From assembly GCA_965655625.1 (NCBI GenBank), contig CBFHHA010000001.1, forward strand, positions 79,758 to 143,757: DNA of 64,000 nt. Reading direction: 5' to 3'. The notes beneath the pieces are model-generated. The model searched no databases and was not told where the DNA came from. It saw only the letters and a program-made list of their open reading frames with translations. Source of the DNA: CAJJDF01 sp965655625 (GTDB lineage: Bacteria; Bacteroidota; Bacteroidia; Flavobacteriales_D; CAJJDF01). Positions 42,865 through 51,085 of the stretch are shown piece by piece. The number at the start of each line of letters is the position of its first letter. Position 1 is the stretch's first letter. The position numbers and the translations under genes are program-made.

Positions 42865-45030
42865 TCAATCCAAATCTCCCACGAGTCCTTCTGTTACATT
42901 GATCAAGTGGTCACCCACTTTCTCTAAAGAATGGAATATATTACTGTAAAGTGTTGCTGTTACAGCATCATATTCACCGGAACCAATATCGAGCAAGTGT
43001 TGTTTTCTGATTGCATTTCTAAACTTGTTAATTTCTTTCTCTTTGGCAAGCGCTTTTTCAATAGAAACGTTGCTGTAGTTTTCGGATAAGTTTTCTATCA
43101 TTATTTCAAACGCCTCGTCCACAAGTCCGGCAAGTTTTACGAGTTTTTCTCTGTGTTCTGGCTTGAAATAGATTTTCTTTTCATGTTTCGACTCAATCGT
43201 TTTTGAAATTTGGTAGTAAATATCACCAATTCTTTCTAAATCCCCGATGATACTCAGCATTCCTCTTATTCTAATAGAGGTATCTGTACTCATTTCCCCT
43301 TGCGAAACTTTGGCCAAGTAATCTGCAACTTCTAGTTCGATTCTATCAGTTATTTCTTCGTACTTTTTTACTTTTTTAATTAGTTTACCAATCTTTTTGT
43401 TTTCTTTTTCAACTAATAAATTTGATACAAACCCATTCATTCTTTGAGCAATGTGTCCAAATTTTTCAATTTCTTTTTTTGCTTCTGTAATCGATAAATC
43501 CGGTGTAGACATCATTCCAGCACTAATGAACTCTAAGTGGAACTCTTCGTCTTCCTCTCCTTTTGACTTAACAGACCTTTCGGCTAAACTAACTAATTGT
43601 GGCACGAATCCAATAAGTAACAATACATTCAATAAATTGAAAGTAGTATGGAAAATTGCGATCCCAGTATTGTACGAATCTTTTTTAATGATTGAGCCAT
43701 CTGCATCGTATTCAGGAATGGGATTTCCTGCTCCTGTAATTTCCATGAACCAAACGATTGCGTCAATAAGAAATGGCATCAACAAGACTGCCCAGAACAC
43801 TCCGATTAGATTGAACATAGAATGAATTCGTGCAGAACGTTTTGCGTGAACGTTCCCTATAAGAGAAGCTAATTCTGCTGTAATGGTTGTTCCAATGTTT
43901 TCTCCAAGAACCATCGCAGCAGCAACTTCAAATGGAATAACTCCTGCCGCAACAAGTGTCATAGTAAGAGCCATAGCAGCCGAAGAGGACTGAATTACAA
44001 CAGTTACAATGGTTCCTAATCCTACAAACATTAATATACTAAGAAAACTACCGGTATTGTATTCAGTAAAAAATTGCACCAGCGGAGAGCTTGCGTCTAG
44101 CCCAGGTACTGCTCCTTTTAACTCTCCTAATCCCATAAACAAGAGTGCAAAACCGATAATCGCCCCTGCCCATGCTTTCATTTTAGATTTACCAAAAAAT
44201 AAGAAAGGCGCTCCAAGAGCAATAATCACTAAAGCGTAATTTGCCATACTTACTTTAAATCCAAATAAATTAATTAACCAAGCAGTAATTGTCGTTCCAA
44301 TGTTGGCACCCATCATCACACCCGCAGATTGTATCAGAGTTAGTAATCCAGCATTCACAAAACTAACTGTCATTACCGTGGTTACTGAGGAGGATTGGAC
44401 GATAGATGTGATTCCAAATCCTGTTAAAACTCCTTTAATTCTGTTGGACGTTATAGAAGCCAACATTTTTCTTAATCGAGATCCTGCTGCTTGCTGCAAC
44501 CCTTCACTCATAATCTTCATTCCATAAATGAACATTCCTAAGGCTCCAATTAAGACTAATACTCTAAAAATTCCCCAAGGTCTTTTGGTTTCAAATTTGT
44601 GTTTGTCCGAAAAAACTTGAGTTTCTCCTTTCTCCAATCCAATTTTAAACACATGTTTTTCTCCTCCTTTCAAGCCGTCTAACATGAAATGGGTAGAGGA
44701 GAGAGGAATGCTGTGAATGGAAGTCCAATCAGAATTTTCATACCCGCTTTTGTGTCTTTTGGCTCCAATTTCAGTATTCCATTTTATAACAACTGAATAA
44801 CCAAAGGCTTTCAACTGGTTCATTGCTTCATACTCTATTAGCCAACTAATATCTGCCGATCCTTCTTTTTCCTTGGTGAAAACGTTGTGAATCACCTCTG
44901 TTGAAGGCTCGTAATTTTGTTGAATAGTTGTGTTTTCAATAATTGCTTCGGCAAGTGAGTCATTTGACTGTGCTGTGAGCGAAAAACCAAGTGAAAAAAC
45001 AAACGAGATTAAGAATACTAGGTTTTTCAT
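42865..45030 (-). CDS. Na/phosphate symporter (NptA type) with C-terminal PhoU domain and periplasmic N-terminal domain
   Basis: A 721-residue protein. A signal peptide (LVFLISFVFSLGFSLTAQ) leads a ~130-residue beta-rich domain that looks like fibronectin type III (ISWLIEYEAMNQLKAFGYSVV, HFMLDGLKGGEKHVFKIGLE). Next come two inverted NptA repeats, each with a QSSS motif: IVQSSSVTTVMTVSF and VIQSSSAAMALTMTLVAAG, followed by GANIGTT and GENIGTT. The last ~200 residues form a PhoU-like helical domain (IEKFGHIAQRMNGF, SLEKVGDHLINVTEGL). It should be an inner-membrane sodium/phosphate carrier. I start at 45030, where the signal peptide begins. An ATG at 45048 and a TTG at 45057 are alternatives. 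Confidence 0.88.
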   Translation of the reverse strand: MKNLVFLISFVFSLGFSLTAQSNDSLAEAIIENTTIQQNYEPSTEVIHNVFTKEKEGSADISWLIEYEAMNQLKAFGYSVVIKWNTEIGAKRHKSGYENSDWTSIHSIPLSSTHFMLDGLKGGEKHVFKIGLEKGETQVFSDKHKFETKRPWGIFRVLVLIGALGMFIYGMKIMSEGLQQAAGSRLRKMLASITSNRIKGVLTGFGITSIVQSSSVTTVMTVSFVNAGLLTLIQSAGVMMGANIGTTITAWLINLFGFKVSMANYALVIIALGAPFLFFGKSKMKAWAGAIIGFALLFMGLGELKGAVPGLDASSPLVQFFTEYNTGSFLSILMFVGLGTIVTVVIQSSSAAMALTMTLVAAGVIPFEVAAAMVLGENIGTTITAELASLIGNVHAKRSARIHSMFNLIGVFWAVLLMPFLIDAIVWFMEITGAGNPIPEYDADGSIIKKDSYNTGIAIFHTTFNLLNVLLLIGFVPQLVSLAERSVKSKGEEDEEFHLEFISAGMMSTPDLSITEAKKEIEKFGHIAQRMNGFVSNLLVEKENKKIGKLIKKVKKYEEITDRIELEVADYLAKVSQGEMSTDTSIRIRGMLSIIGDLERIGDIYYQISKTIESKHEKKIYFKPEHREKLVKLAGLVDEAFEIMIENLSENYSNVSIEKALAKEKEINKFRNAIRKQHLLDIGSGEYDAVTATLYSNIFHSLEKVGDHLINVTEGLVGDLD

Positions 45031-45280
45031 TTTTTGGAGGATATACATTTTTTTCAAAAGTAAGCGAATTCGATTAATTGCAACGAATATCTATATTAAG
45101 TATACATTAAAAAAGAACTATAAAAGTGAGACCATTTCTGTTTTGATTTTGAATTCAACGGACGGTACTTACAAAAAGATGTTCTAGGTTTTCTTTAATT
45201 TTGCACTAAAATTAATAAAGTAATCCGTTTTTTAGCAAAAGAGTACCCATTGATTTAATGACTTGTTTTGAAAAAACAAA

Positions 45281-46846
45281 TTAGGAGCTACAAGACAACA
45301 TAGAACAGCCCACTTTTTGTTTCGCCCAATCGGGTCTTTTTGCATACCACTTTTCCTTTGTTGGTTGTTCACTGTAAGGGTTTTGCAACAAATCAAACAA
45401 CTCCTCTACAAGGCTGTAATCTCCAATTTCGGCTTTTTCTATCGCTAACTGAGCCATGTAGTTTCTCAAAACATACTTTGGGTTTGTTTTTTTCATTTTA
45501 GTCAAGCGAGTCTTGTCTTCCACTCCTTCTTGTTTCGTGAGTCTTTTATACTCTTTGAACCAGTTTCGCCATTTTGGTAAATGAGAAGTTATTTCAGAGC
45601 TATTCAAATAGCTGGAGAATTCGATTATTTTTTTAAAGCTATTCCATTTGAATGAGCTAAACCCGCTAAGCTCTCGAAAGAATAGAGTCATGTCTGTTTC
45701 CGATACTCGTAGGTTTTCTTCGAGAGAATAGATAATGGTATCAGGAACCAAATCTGGAGTGTACAACCCGATTTTTTCGCACATCATTTGGTGATTTTTG
45801 TGTGCAAATTGCACTTTAAACCCAGTTAAAATATCTTCGAGAGGTTCTGCATCTTCAATTAAAGGATAAATCGCGTTAGCAAGCTGAGTGAGGTTCCAAA
45901 GGGCCACATTTGGTTGGTTACCAAATCGATACCTTCTATGTTGCGCATCGGTTGTATTTGGAGTCCACCCTGGATTGTAATCTTCTAGCCAACCATAAGG
46001 CCCGTAATCTATGGTAAGCCCCAAAATGGATAAGTTATCTGTATTCATCACACCGTGTACAAACCCTACTCGCTGCCAATGAATGATCATGTCGAGCGTT
46101 TTTGAAACTACTTCTTGAAAAAAGGCAAGGTAAGTTGATTTTGAGGGAGGGTCTAAATTTGGAAAATGGTGCTTAATTGTGAAGTCAACAAGTGTTTTTA
46201 GATTTTTTTTATCTTGCCTAGCGGCAAATATCTCGAAATTCCCAAAACGAATAAAGCTAGGAGCAACTCGACAAACGATAGCCCCTGGTTCTTCCTGAAC
46301 ATTGCCATTGTACAGAACATCTCTTGGAACCAAGTCTCCGGTTTTTATGAGAGAAAGCGCACGAGTTGTAGGAATTCCTAAATTGTGCATAGCCTCACTA
46401 CACAAATACTCGCGGATAGAAGAACGCAAAACGGCAAAGCCATCTGCTCTCCGAGAATATGGGGTAGGCCCCGCACCTTTTAGTTGGAGTTTAATGGGTG
46501 AGTTGTTGATTTCAATTTCTGCAATATTTATTGCTCTTCCGTCTCCTAATTGCCCTGCCCATTGGCCAAATTGATGACCACCATAACACATTGCGTAGGG
46601 CTCAAATTCATTAAATTTTTCTTCCCCGCTCAGCACTTTTACAACCTCCTCTTCTTCCATTTCTAAGTCCCATTCATCCAACAAAGGTTGAGAGAAATGA
46701 ATGAGGCTAGGACTTGAGGGAACAACCGGAGTTACAAAAGAATAACAAGCACCTTCAACTTGCCTAGATTCATTCGATTTTAGTGGGTCTGAAGGAAGGT
46801 CTTTTGAAAAAGAAGGAACGAGCGGTAAGTGGACTAACTTTTTCAT
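45281..46846 (-). CDS. selO: SelO/YdiU-family protein adenylyltransferase
   Basis: The 521-residue pseudokinase-fold enzyme transfers AMP from ATP to protein hydroxyls. Visible blocks: PYAMCYGGHQFGQWAGQLGDGRA, the Lys of LQLKGAGPTPYSRRADG, VLRSSIREYLCSEAMHNLGIP, RDVLYNGNVQEEPGAIVCRVA, HGVMNTDNLSILGLTIDYGPYG (N and D metal ligands) and NPGWTPNTTD. It ends in GCSMLSCSS. The penultimate-region Cys corresponds to the selenocysteine of eukaryotic SelO. Here it is a normal Cys codon. It begins 1 bp after the msrB stop, so the two are an operon, which suits a role in redox defence. Confidence 0.93.
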   Translation of the reverse strand: MKKLVHLPLVPSFSKDLPSDPLKSNESRQVEGACYSFVTPVVPSSPSLIHFSQPLLDEWDLEMEEEEVVKVLSGEEKFNEFEPYAMCYGGHQFGQWAGQLGDGRAINIAEIEINNSPIKLQLKGAGPTPYSRRADGFAVLRSSIREYLCSEAMHNLGIPTTRALSLIKTGDLVPRDVLYNGNVQEEPGAIVCRVAPSFIRFGNFEIFAARQDKKNLKTLVDFTIKHHFPNLDPPSKSTYLAFFQEVVSKTLDMIIHWQRVGFVHGVMNTDNLSILGLTIDYGPYGWLEDYNPGWTPNTTDAQHRRYRFGNQPNVALWNLTQLANAIYPLIEDAEPLEDILTGFKVQFAHKNHQMMCEKIGLYTPDLVPDTIIYSLEENLRVSETDMTLFFRELSGFSSFKWNSFKKIIEFSSYLNSSEITSHLPKWRNWFKEYKRLTKQEGVEDKTRLTKMKKTNPKYVLRNYMAQLAIEKAEIGDYSLVEELFDLLQNPYSEQPTKEKWYAKRPDWAKQKVGCSMLSCSS

Positions 46847-46847
46847 C

Positions 46848-47297
46848 TTACGCCTTTTTTTGAAGCTGTAAAGAAGCCGAATTGATGCAGTATCTCAAAC
46901 CACTTGGTTCTGGTCCGTCAGGAAAAACGTGACCCAAATGAGCGTCACAAGTATTACAGACTACTTCTACTCTTATCATCCCAAAAGAAGTGTCTTTTAT
47001 ATAACTAATTGCATTTTCGGCAATAGGTGCGGTAAAACTTGGCCAGCCTGTTCCAGATTCGAACTTAATGGTAGAATCAAAAAGCGGTGTATCGCAACAT
47101 ATACAATTGTATTTTCCTAGATCGTGTGCGCTACAAAACTCTCCCGAACCTGCTGGTTCAGTTCCTTTTTGCCGTGTAATTCTGAATTGCTCTGGAGTTA
47201 GTTGCGCTTTCCATTCTTCTTCCGATTTTTCTACTCTTTTATACGGTTCTGGCGAACCATGATTGGCAAATTTGATAATTGAATTCCAGTTCATCAT
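46848..47297 (-). CDS. msrB: peptide-methionine (R)-S-oxide reductase
   Basis: A 149-residue repair enzyme that reduces methionine-R-sulfoxide in proteins. The structural zinc is held by two CxxC pairs (CICC near residue 70, CNTC near 115). GTGWPSF and HLGHVFPDGP are the substrate pocket, and RYCINSASL carries the catalytic Cys. There is no signal peptide, so it is cytosolic. Either of the two first Met codons could be used. The stop is followed after 1 bp by selO. Confidence 0.95.
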   Translation of the reverse strand: MMNWNSIIKFANHGSPEPYKRVEKSEEEWKAQLTPEQFRITRQKGTEPAGSGEFCSAHDLGKYNCICCDTPLFDSTIKFESGTGWPSFTAPIAENAISYIKDTSFGMIRVEVVCNTCDAHLGHVFPDGPEPSGLRYCINSASLQLQKKA

Positions 47298-47374
47298 GTG
47301 TTAAATATTTTATCATGAAGATAATGAAATTATTACCCACATGTTGGAGTAAAATCAGCTCCCAAAGGAAGGTT

Positions 47375-47785
47375 TTAGCTCTTTATCTCTTGGCATAATT
47401 CGATGAGTACACCATTGGTAGATTTAGGATGAAGAAAAGCCACTAATTTATTATCAGCCCCTTTTTTTGGTTTTTTGGTAATCAACACGAAGCCCTCTTT
47501 TTCTAATCTTAACAGCTCTTCTTCTATATCGGTTACATCAAAGGCAATGTGGTGAATTCCTTCCCCTTTTTTTTCAATAAACTTAGCAATAGCGCTATCC
47601 GGATGGGTCGCTTGTAACAATTCTATTTTGGACTCACCTGTTTGAAAAAATGACGTGATTACGTGTTCTGATTTCACCTCTTCTTGTTTGTAAGGTCTTC
47701 TATTCAAGAGTGCCGAAAAAAGTGAGTTGGATTGTTCCATGTCTTTTACTGCTATTCCTATGTGTTCAATTTTATTCATATCCAT
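47375..47785 (-). CDS. mce: methylmalonyl-CoA epimerase
   Basis: The 136-residue vicinal-oxygen-chelate protein interconverts (R)- and (S)-methylmalonyl-CoA, linking propionyl-CoA or succinyl-CoA to the mutase. Metal ligands fit the family: His in IEHIGIAVKDM, His/Gln region TGESKIELLQ, His in GIHHIAFDVTD and Glu in GVLIELCQ. It lies upstream of msrB-selO on the same strand with a 77-bp gap and may be the first gene of that transcript. The start may be Met1 or Met3. It is divergent from the ferritin gene. Confidence 0.93.
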   Translation of the reverse strand: MDMNKIEHIGIAVKDMEQSNSLFSALLNRRPYKQEEVKSEHVITSFFQTGESKIELLQATHPDSAIAKFIEKKGEGIHHIAFDVTDIEEELLRLEKEGFVLITKKPKKGADNKLVAFLHPKSTNGVLIELCQEIKS

Positions 47786-47872
47786 TCTATATTAAGAGTC
47801 AACCCTATCAATTTGATTAAATATTTTGTAAATTTATCATTCAATCTTGTTTTACAAAACTACAACTAAATT

Positions 47873-48394
47873 ATGCTAAACAAAAGAGTAGAAGAAGCGC
47901 TTAATTCGCAATTGGTAGTGGAGGCATTTTCTTCCCACTATTATCTAGCAGTAGCTTCATGGGCAGAAGTAAATGGATTCAGTGGAACCTCAGAGTTTTT
48001 CTATGAACAATCTGATGAAGAGAGAATGCACATGCTTCGATTAGTAAAATTCATTAACGAAAGAGGAGGAAAGGCCGTAATTCCTCAAATAGATATGCCA
48101 ACAAACGACTTTAAATCTATTCGTTACGTATTCGAAGAGTTTTTGAAACATGAACTGACTGTGTCAGCTAAAGTGAATGAGGTGGTAGGGATTTGTTACG
48201 AAGAAAAAGATTTTCCAACGATGAATTTCATGCAGTGGTACGTTTCTGAACAAATTGAAGAAGAGGCTGTCGTAAGAACGATTATTGACCAATTAAACTT
48301 GATTGGTGATGACAAAAGTGGCCTTTATCACTTTGATAGAGATTTAAAAAACATTAAAAATCCACAGATTACAATTAACAATACCGCAGAGTAA
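47873..48394 (+). CDS. ftnA: ferritin (bacterial FtnA type, haem-free)
   Basis: A 173-residue four-helix iron-storage subunit. Ferroxidase residues: E in LVVEAFSSHYYL, E and H in SDEERMHMLRLVKF, E in FLKHELTVSA and the C-terminal pair in SEQIEEEAVV. There is no Met pair for haem as in bacterioferritin. It should build the 24-subunit shell and oxidise and store iron. It sits between the mce/msrB/selO group and the SPFH gene and has its own terminator. Confidence 0.95.
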   Translation: MLNKRVEEALNSQLVVEAFSSHYYLAVASWAEVNGFSGTSEFFYEQSDEERMHMLRLVKFINERGGKAVIPQIDMPTNDFKSIRYVFEEFLKHELTVSAKVNEVVGICYEEKDFPTMNFMQWYVSEQIEEEAVVRTIIDQLNLIGDDKSGLYHFDRDLKNIKNPQITINNTAE

Positions 48395-48418
48395 TTGCTC
48401 TTAGTTATAATAGGATAA

Positions 48419-48452
48419 AAAATGCGGTGGTATATTCACCGCATTTTTTTTG
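48419..48452 (+). terminator. ferritin terminator
   Basis: AATGCGGTG and CACCGCATT form a 9-bp stem with loop GTATATT and a run of eight T. Confidence 0.9.
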
Positions 48453-48554
48453 TAAAAATTTGACTTAAACCTCACTCAAGCTCATTATTATTCGTAATTT
48501 AAGAGGACAATCTAATTTGTTCGAATAAAACTCACAAAAACACCCCATAAACTT

Positions 48555-49511
48555 ATGATATTTATAGATACCCAACTTTCACCAACAATAATTGTACTGC
48601 TCGTATTACTACTGATTTTCCTCGTACTCTCTGTTGTTATCGTGCCAGAAAAAACGGCTAAAGTAATTCAACGACTAGGAAAATTTAATCGAATTGCAGA
48701 TTCCGGACTTAGTTTCAAAATCCCAATTATTGATTCGGTTGCAGGAAACGTAAATTTAAGAGTACTACAATTAGATGTACACGTAGAAACAAAAACGATG
48801 GACAACGTATTTGTGGTGATGCAAGCATCTGTGCAATACAAGGTAATTCCTAGTAAGACCAAAGAGTCGTTTTATAGTCTAGATGATTCTTCCAGACAGA
48901 TTTCTTCTTTCATCTTTGATGTAATTCGGGCAGAAGTGCCAAAACTTGAGCTAGACGAAGTGTTCTCAAGAAAAGATGATATTGCAAATGCCGTTAACCA
49001 AAGTCTTTCGGCATCGATGGACGATTATGGTTTTGAAATAATAAAAACACTTATTACGGATATCGATCCGGATAGAAATGTGAAAGAATCGATGAATAGA
49101 ATTAATGCAGCTAAAAGAGACAAGGAGGCAGCATTACAAGAAGCAGAAGCAACAAAAATTACTATCGTAAAAGAGGCTGAAGCTGATGCAGAAAGCAAAC
49201 GATTGCAAGGGGAAGGAGTGGCTGCTCAGCGAATCGCTATTGTAAAAGGATTCAAAGAATCGATAGAAGACTTTAAAGATTCGCTGGATGAAATAAACTC
49301 TACTGAAGTGATGCAATTTGTGCTTCTTACTCAGTATTTTGATACGCTAAATAGTATTGGAACAAAAGAAGGCAACAATACTATCTTGGTGCCACATTCT
49401 CCAGGAGGGATGAAAGATTTTCAACAGCAAATTATAGAAGGAACTTTTGTGGGTCAAAAAATGTCGGAGGTAACTCCAACACAACCCAAGAAAAAAGATG
49501 CTACATCTTAA
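48555..49511 (+). CDS. SPFH-domain membrane protein (stomatin/slipin-like)
   Basis: A 318-residue protein anchored by one N-terminal helix (TIIVLLVLLLIFLVLSVVIV). The SPFH domain follows (VPEKTAKVIQRLGKFN, GLSFKIPIIDSV, QLDVHVETKTMDNVFV), then a charged coiled coil (NAAKRDKEAALQEAEATK, KEAEADAESKRLQGEG) and a hydrophilic tail (TPTQPKKKDATS). Family members form microdomain scaffolds and control proteases. No NfeD-type partner is adjacent. The adenylate cyclase gene follows after 32 bp on the same strand, so they are probably co-transcribed. Confidence 0.9.
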   Translation: MIFIDTQLSPTIIVLLVLLLIFLVLSVVIVPEKTAKVIQRLGKFNRIADSGLSFKIPIIDSVAGNVNLRVLQLDVHVETKTMDNVFVVMQASVQYKVIPSKTKESFYSLDDSSRQISSFIFDVIRAEVPKLELDEVFSRKDDIANAVNQSLSASMDDYGFEIIKTLITDIDPDRNVKESMNRINAAKRDKEAALQEAEATKITIVKEAEADAESKRLQGEGVAAQRIAIVKGFKESIEDFKDSLDEINSTEVMQFVLLTQYFDTLNSIGTKEGNNTILVPHSPGGMKDFQQQIIEGTFVGQKMSEVTPTQPKKKDATS

Positions 49512-49543
49512 ACTTGTAAAGAAATTGACTTTATTGCCTTTAA

Positions 49544-51085
49544 ATGAAATTGATTGCATCGTACATAACCAATAGCTTTTTTTTTGCCGTTACATATGAA
49601 TTAAATGGCTACCACCAACTACTTTATTGGCAGCTAGGTTGTTTGTTATTGGCAATTGCTCTCGTGTATTTGTTTTTCTTAGGCCGAATACAAAAAAGGA
49701 AAATCAGATCCTTTATGGAAAGAAGAACAGCTACTATTATTTCTCAAAAAGAAAAAATTGAAGAACAGAAAGCTTTACTGGAGTACGAGCACGAAAAATC
49801 GGATGAATTATTAAAAGATATTTTTCCGAATAAAATTGTAAAAGTTCTTAAGAATAAAGGAAAAATAGAACCCGAATATTACGAAGAAGCTTCCGTGTTG
49901 TTCGCAGACTTTGTTTCGTTTTCTACAATCACACCATTTCTTACTGCCAATCAGTTAGTAGATACTTTAAACGTGTATTTCAAAAAATTTGACTCTGTGA
50001 TAACTGAGAACAATATGATTTTGATTAAAACCATAGGAGACAGTTACTTTGCTGTGGGAGGAGTTCCAAAGAAAAATCGAAAAAACCCGATTTACACCGT
50101 TTTATCAGGACTTCAAATGCAACATGAAGTAAGGAAAATTAATTCAACTACCAACCTAAACTGGCAGATTAGGGTAGGGATAACAACAGGTGAAATAGCA
50201 GCAGGAGTCTTGGATACCAAGCGTCCCATGTTCGATGTTTGGGGAAGTTCAGTAAATGTCGCTAGTCGTCTTCAAGAAGCTGGATTACCGGGAAAAGTGA
50301 ATATTTCGGAATCTACTTACAGACACATCTATCCTTTTTTCGATTGCGAAGAAAGAGGTGAGATAGGCACGAAAAATGTCGGGAATATTCCGATGTATTT
50401 TGTCAATAGAATAAAACTTGAACTATCGGCCGATGAAGAGGGGCTAATTCCGAACTCCTTGTTTTGGAAATACGTGCGAAACCTCAAAAACACGAAGCCC
50501 GATTACATTTCATTATTCAAAGATATGAAACTCAAAATGAGGAAAGAACTTCCCTCTGGAATTTATTACCACAACGAAAAGCACGCATTAAATGTCATGA
50601 ATTCTGCTGAATTTTTAGGATTTGGGGAAGAAATATACACGGAACAAATACTGTTGTTGAAAACAGCTGCATTGCTCCATGACATAGGTTTTTTGGAGCA
50701 ATACGAAAACAATGAAATAGTAGGAGCAGAATTTGCAAAAACGATATTACCAAACTATAATTTTGAATCTGAACAAATAGAGTTGGTAGCAAGTCTTATT
50801 TTGGCAACAGAACCATCCAGAGAGCCGCAAACTTTGCTTGAAGAGATTATGAAGGATGCCGATTTAGATTACCTCGGAAGGAATGATTTTACAGAAATCA
50901 GTAATAAGCTCATGAAAGAATATATGGAGAATGGAGTGATGAAAACCCCTTTAGAATTTCATGAGGCACAAGTTAACTTTTTGAAGACTCACAAGTTTTA
51001 TACGGATACTGCTAAGTCTTCTCGGGTAAAAAAGAAGAGGGAGAATATTGAGATTGCTTTAAATTTATATAATTCTCAAACTTAA
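49544..51085 (+). CDS. class III adenylate cyclase fused to HD-type phosphohydrolase domain
   Basis: The 513-residue protein has one membrane helix (~28-47), a short coiled coil (~60-90, SQKEKIEEQKALLEYEHE), a class III cyclase domain (~110-290) and an HD domain (~335-480). Metal Asp residues are D122 (LFADFVSF) and D166 (TIGDSYF). Purine-selecting residues are K162 and D231, the adenylate-cyclase set. Transition-state residues N238 and R242 are present (SSVNVASR). The HD domain has H343/H347 (YHNEKHA), H379-D380 (LLHDIGF) and MKDADLDYLG. Synthesis and a possible phosphodiesterase thus share one chain; the substrate of the HD domain is unknown. It follows the SPFH gene by 32 bp and converges on the SpoIIE-type phosphatase with a 21-bp overlap. 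Confidence 0.88.
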   Translation: MKLIASYITNSFFFAVTYELNGYHQLLYWQLGCLLLAIALVYLFFLGRIQKRKIRSFMERRTATIISQKEKIEEQKALLEYEHEKSDELLKDIFPNKIVKVLKNKGKIEPEYYEEASVLFADFVSFSTITPFLTANQLVDTLNVYFKKFDSVITENNMILIKTIGDSYFAVGGVPKKNRKNPIYTVLSGLQMQHEVRKINSTTNLNWQIRVGITTGEIAAGVLDTKRPMFDVWGSSVNVASRLQEAGLPGKVNISESTYRHIYPFFDCEERGEIGTKNVGNIPMYFVNRIKLELSADEEGLIPNSLFWKYVRNLKNTKPDYISLFKDMKLKMRKELPSGIYYHNEKHALNVMNSAEFLGFGEEIYTEQILLLKTAALLHDIGFLEQYENNEIVGAEFAKTILPNYNFESEQIELVASLILATEPSREPQTLLEEIMKDADLDYLGRNDFTEISNKLMKEYMENGVMKTPLEFHEAQVNFLKTHKFYTDTAKSSRVKKKRENIEIALNLYNSQT

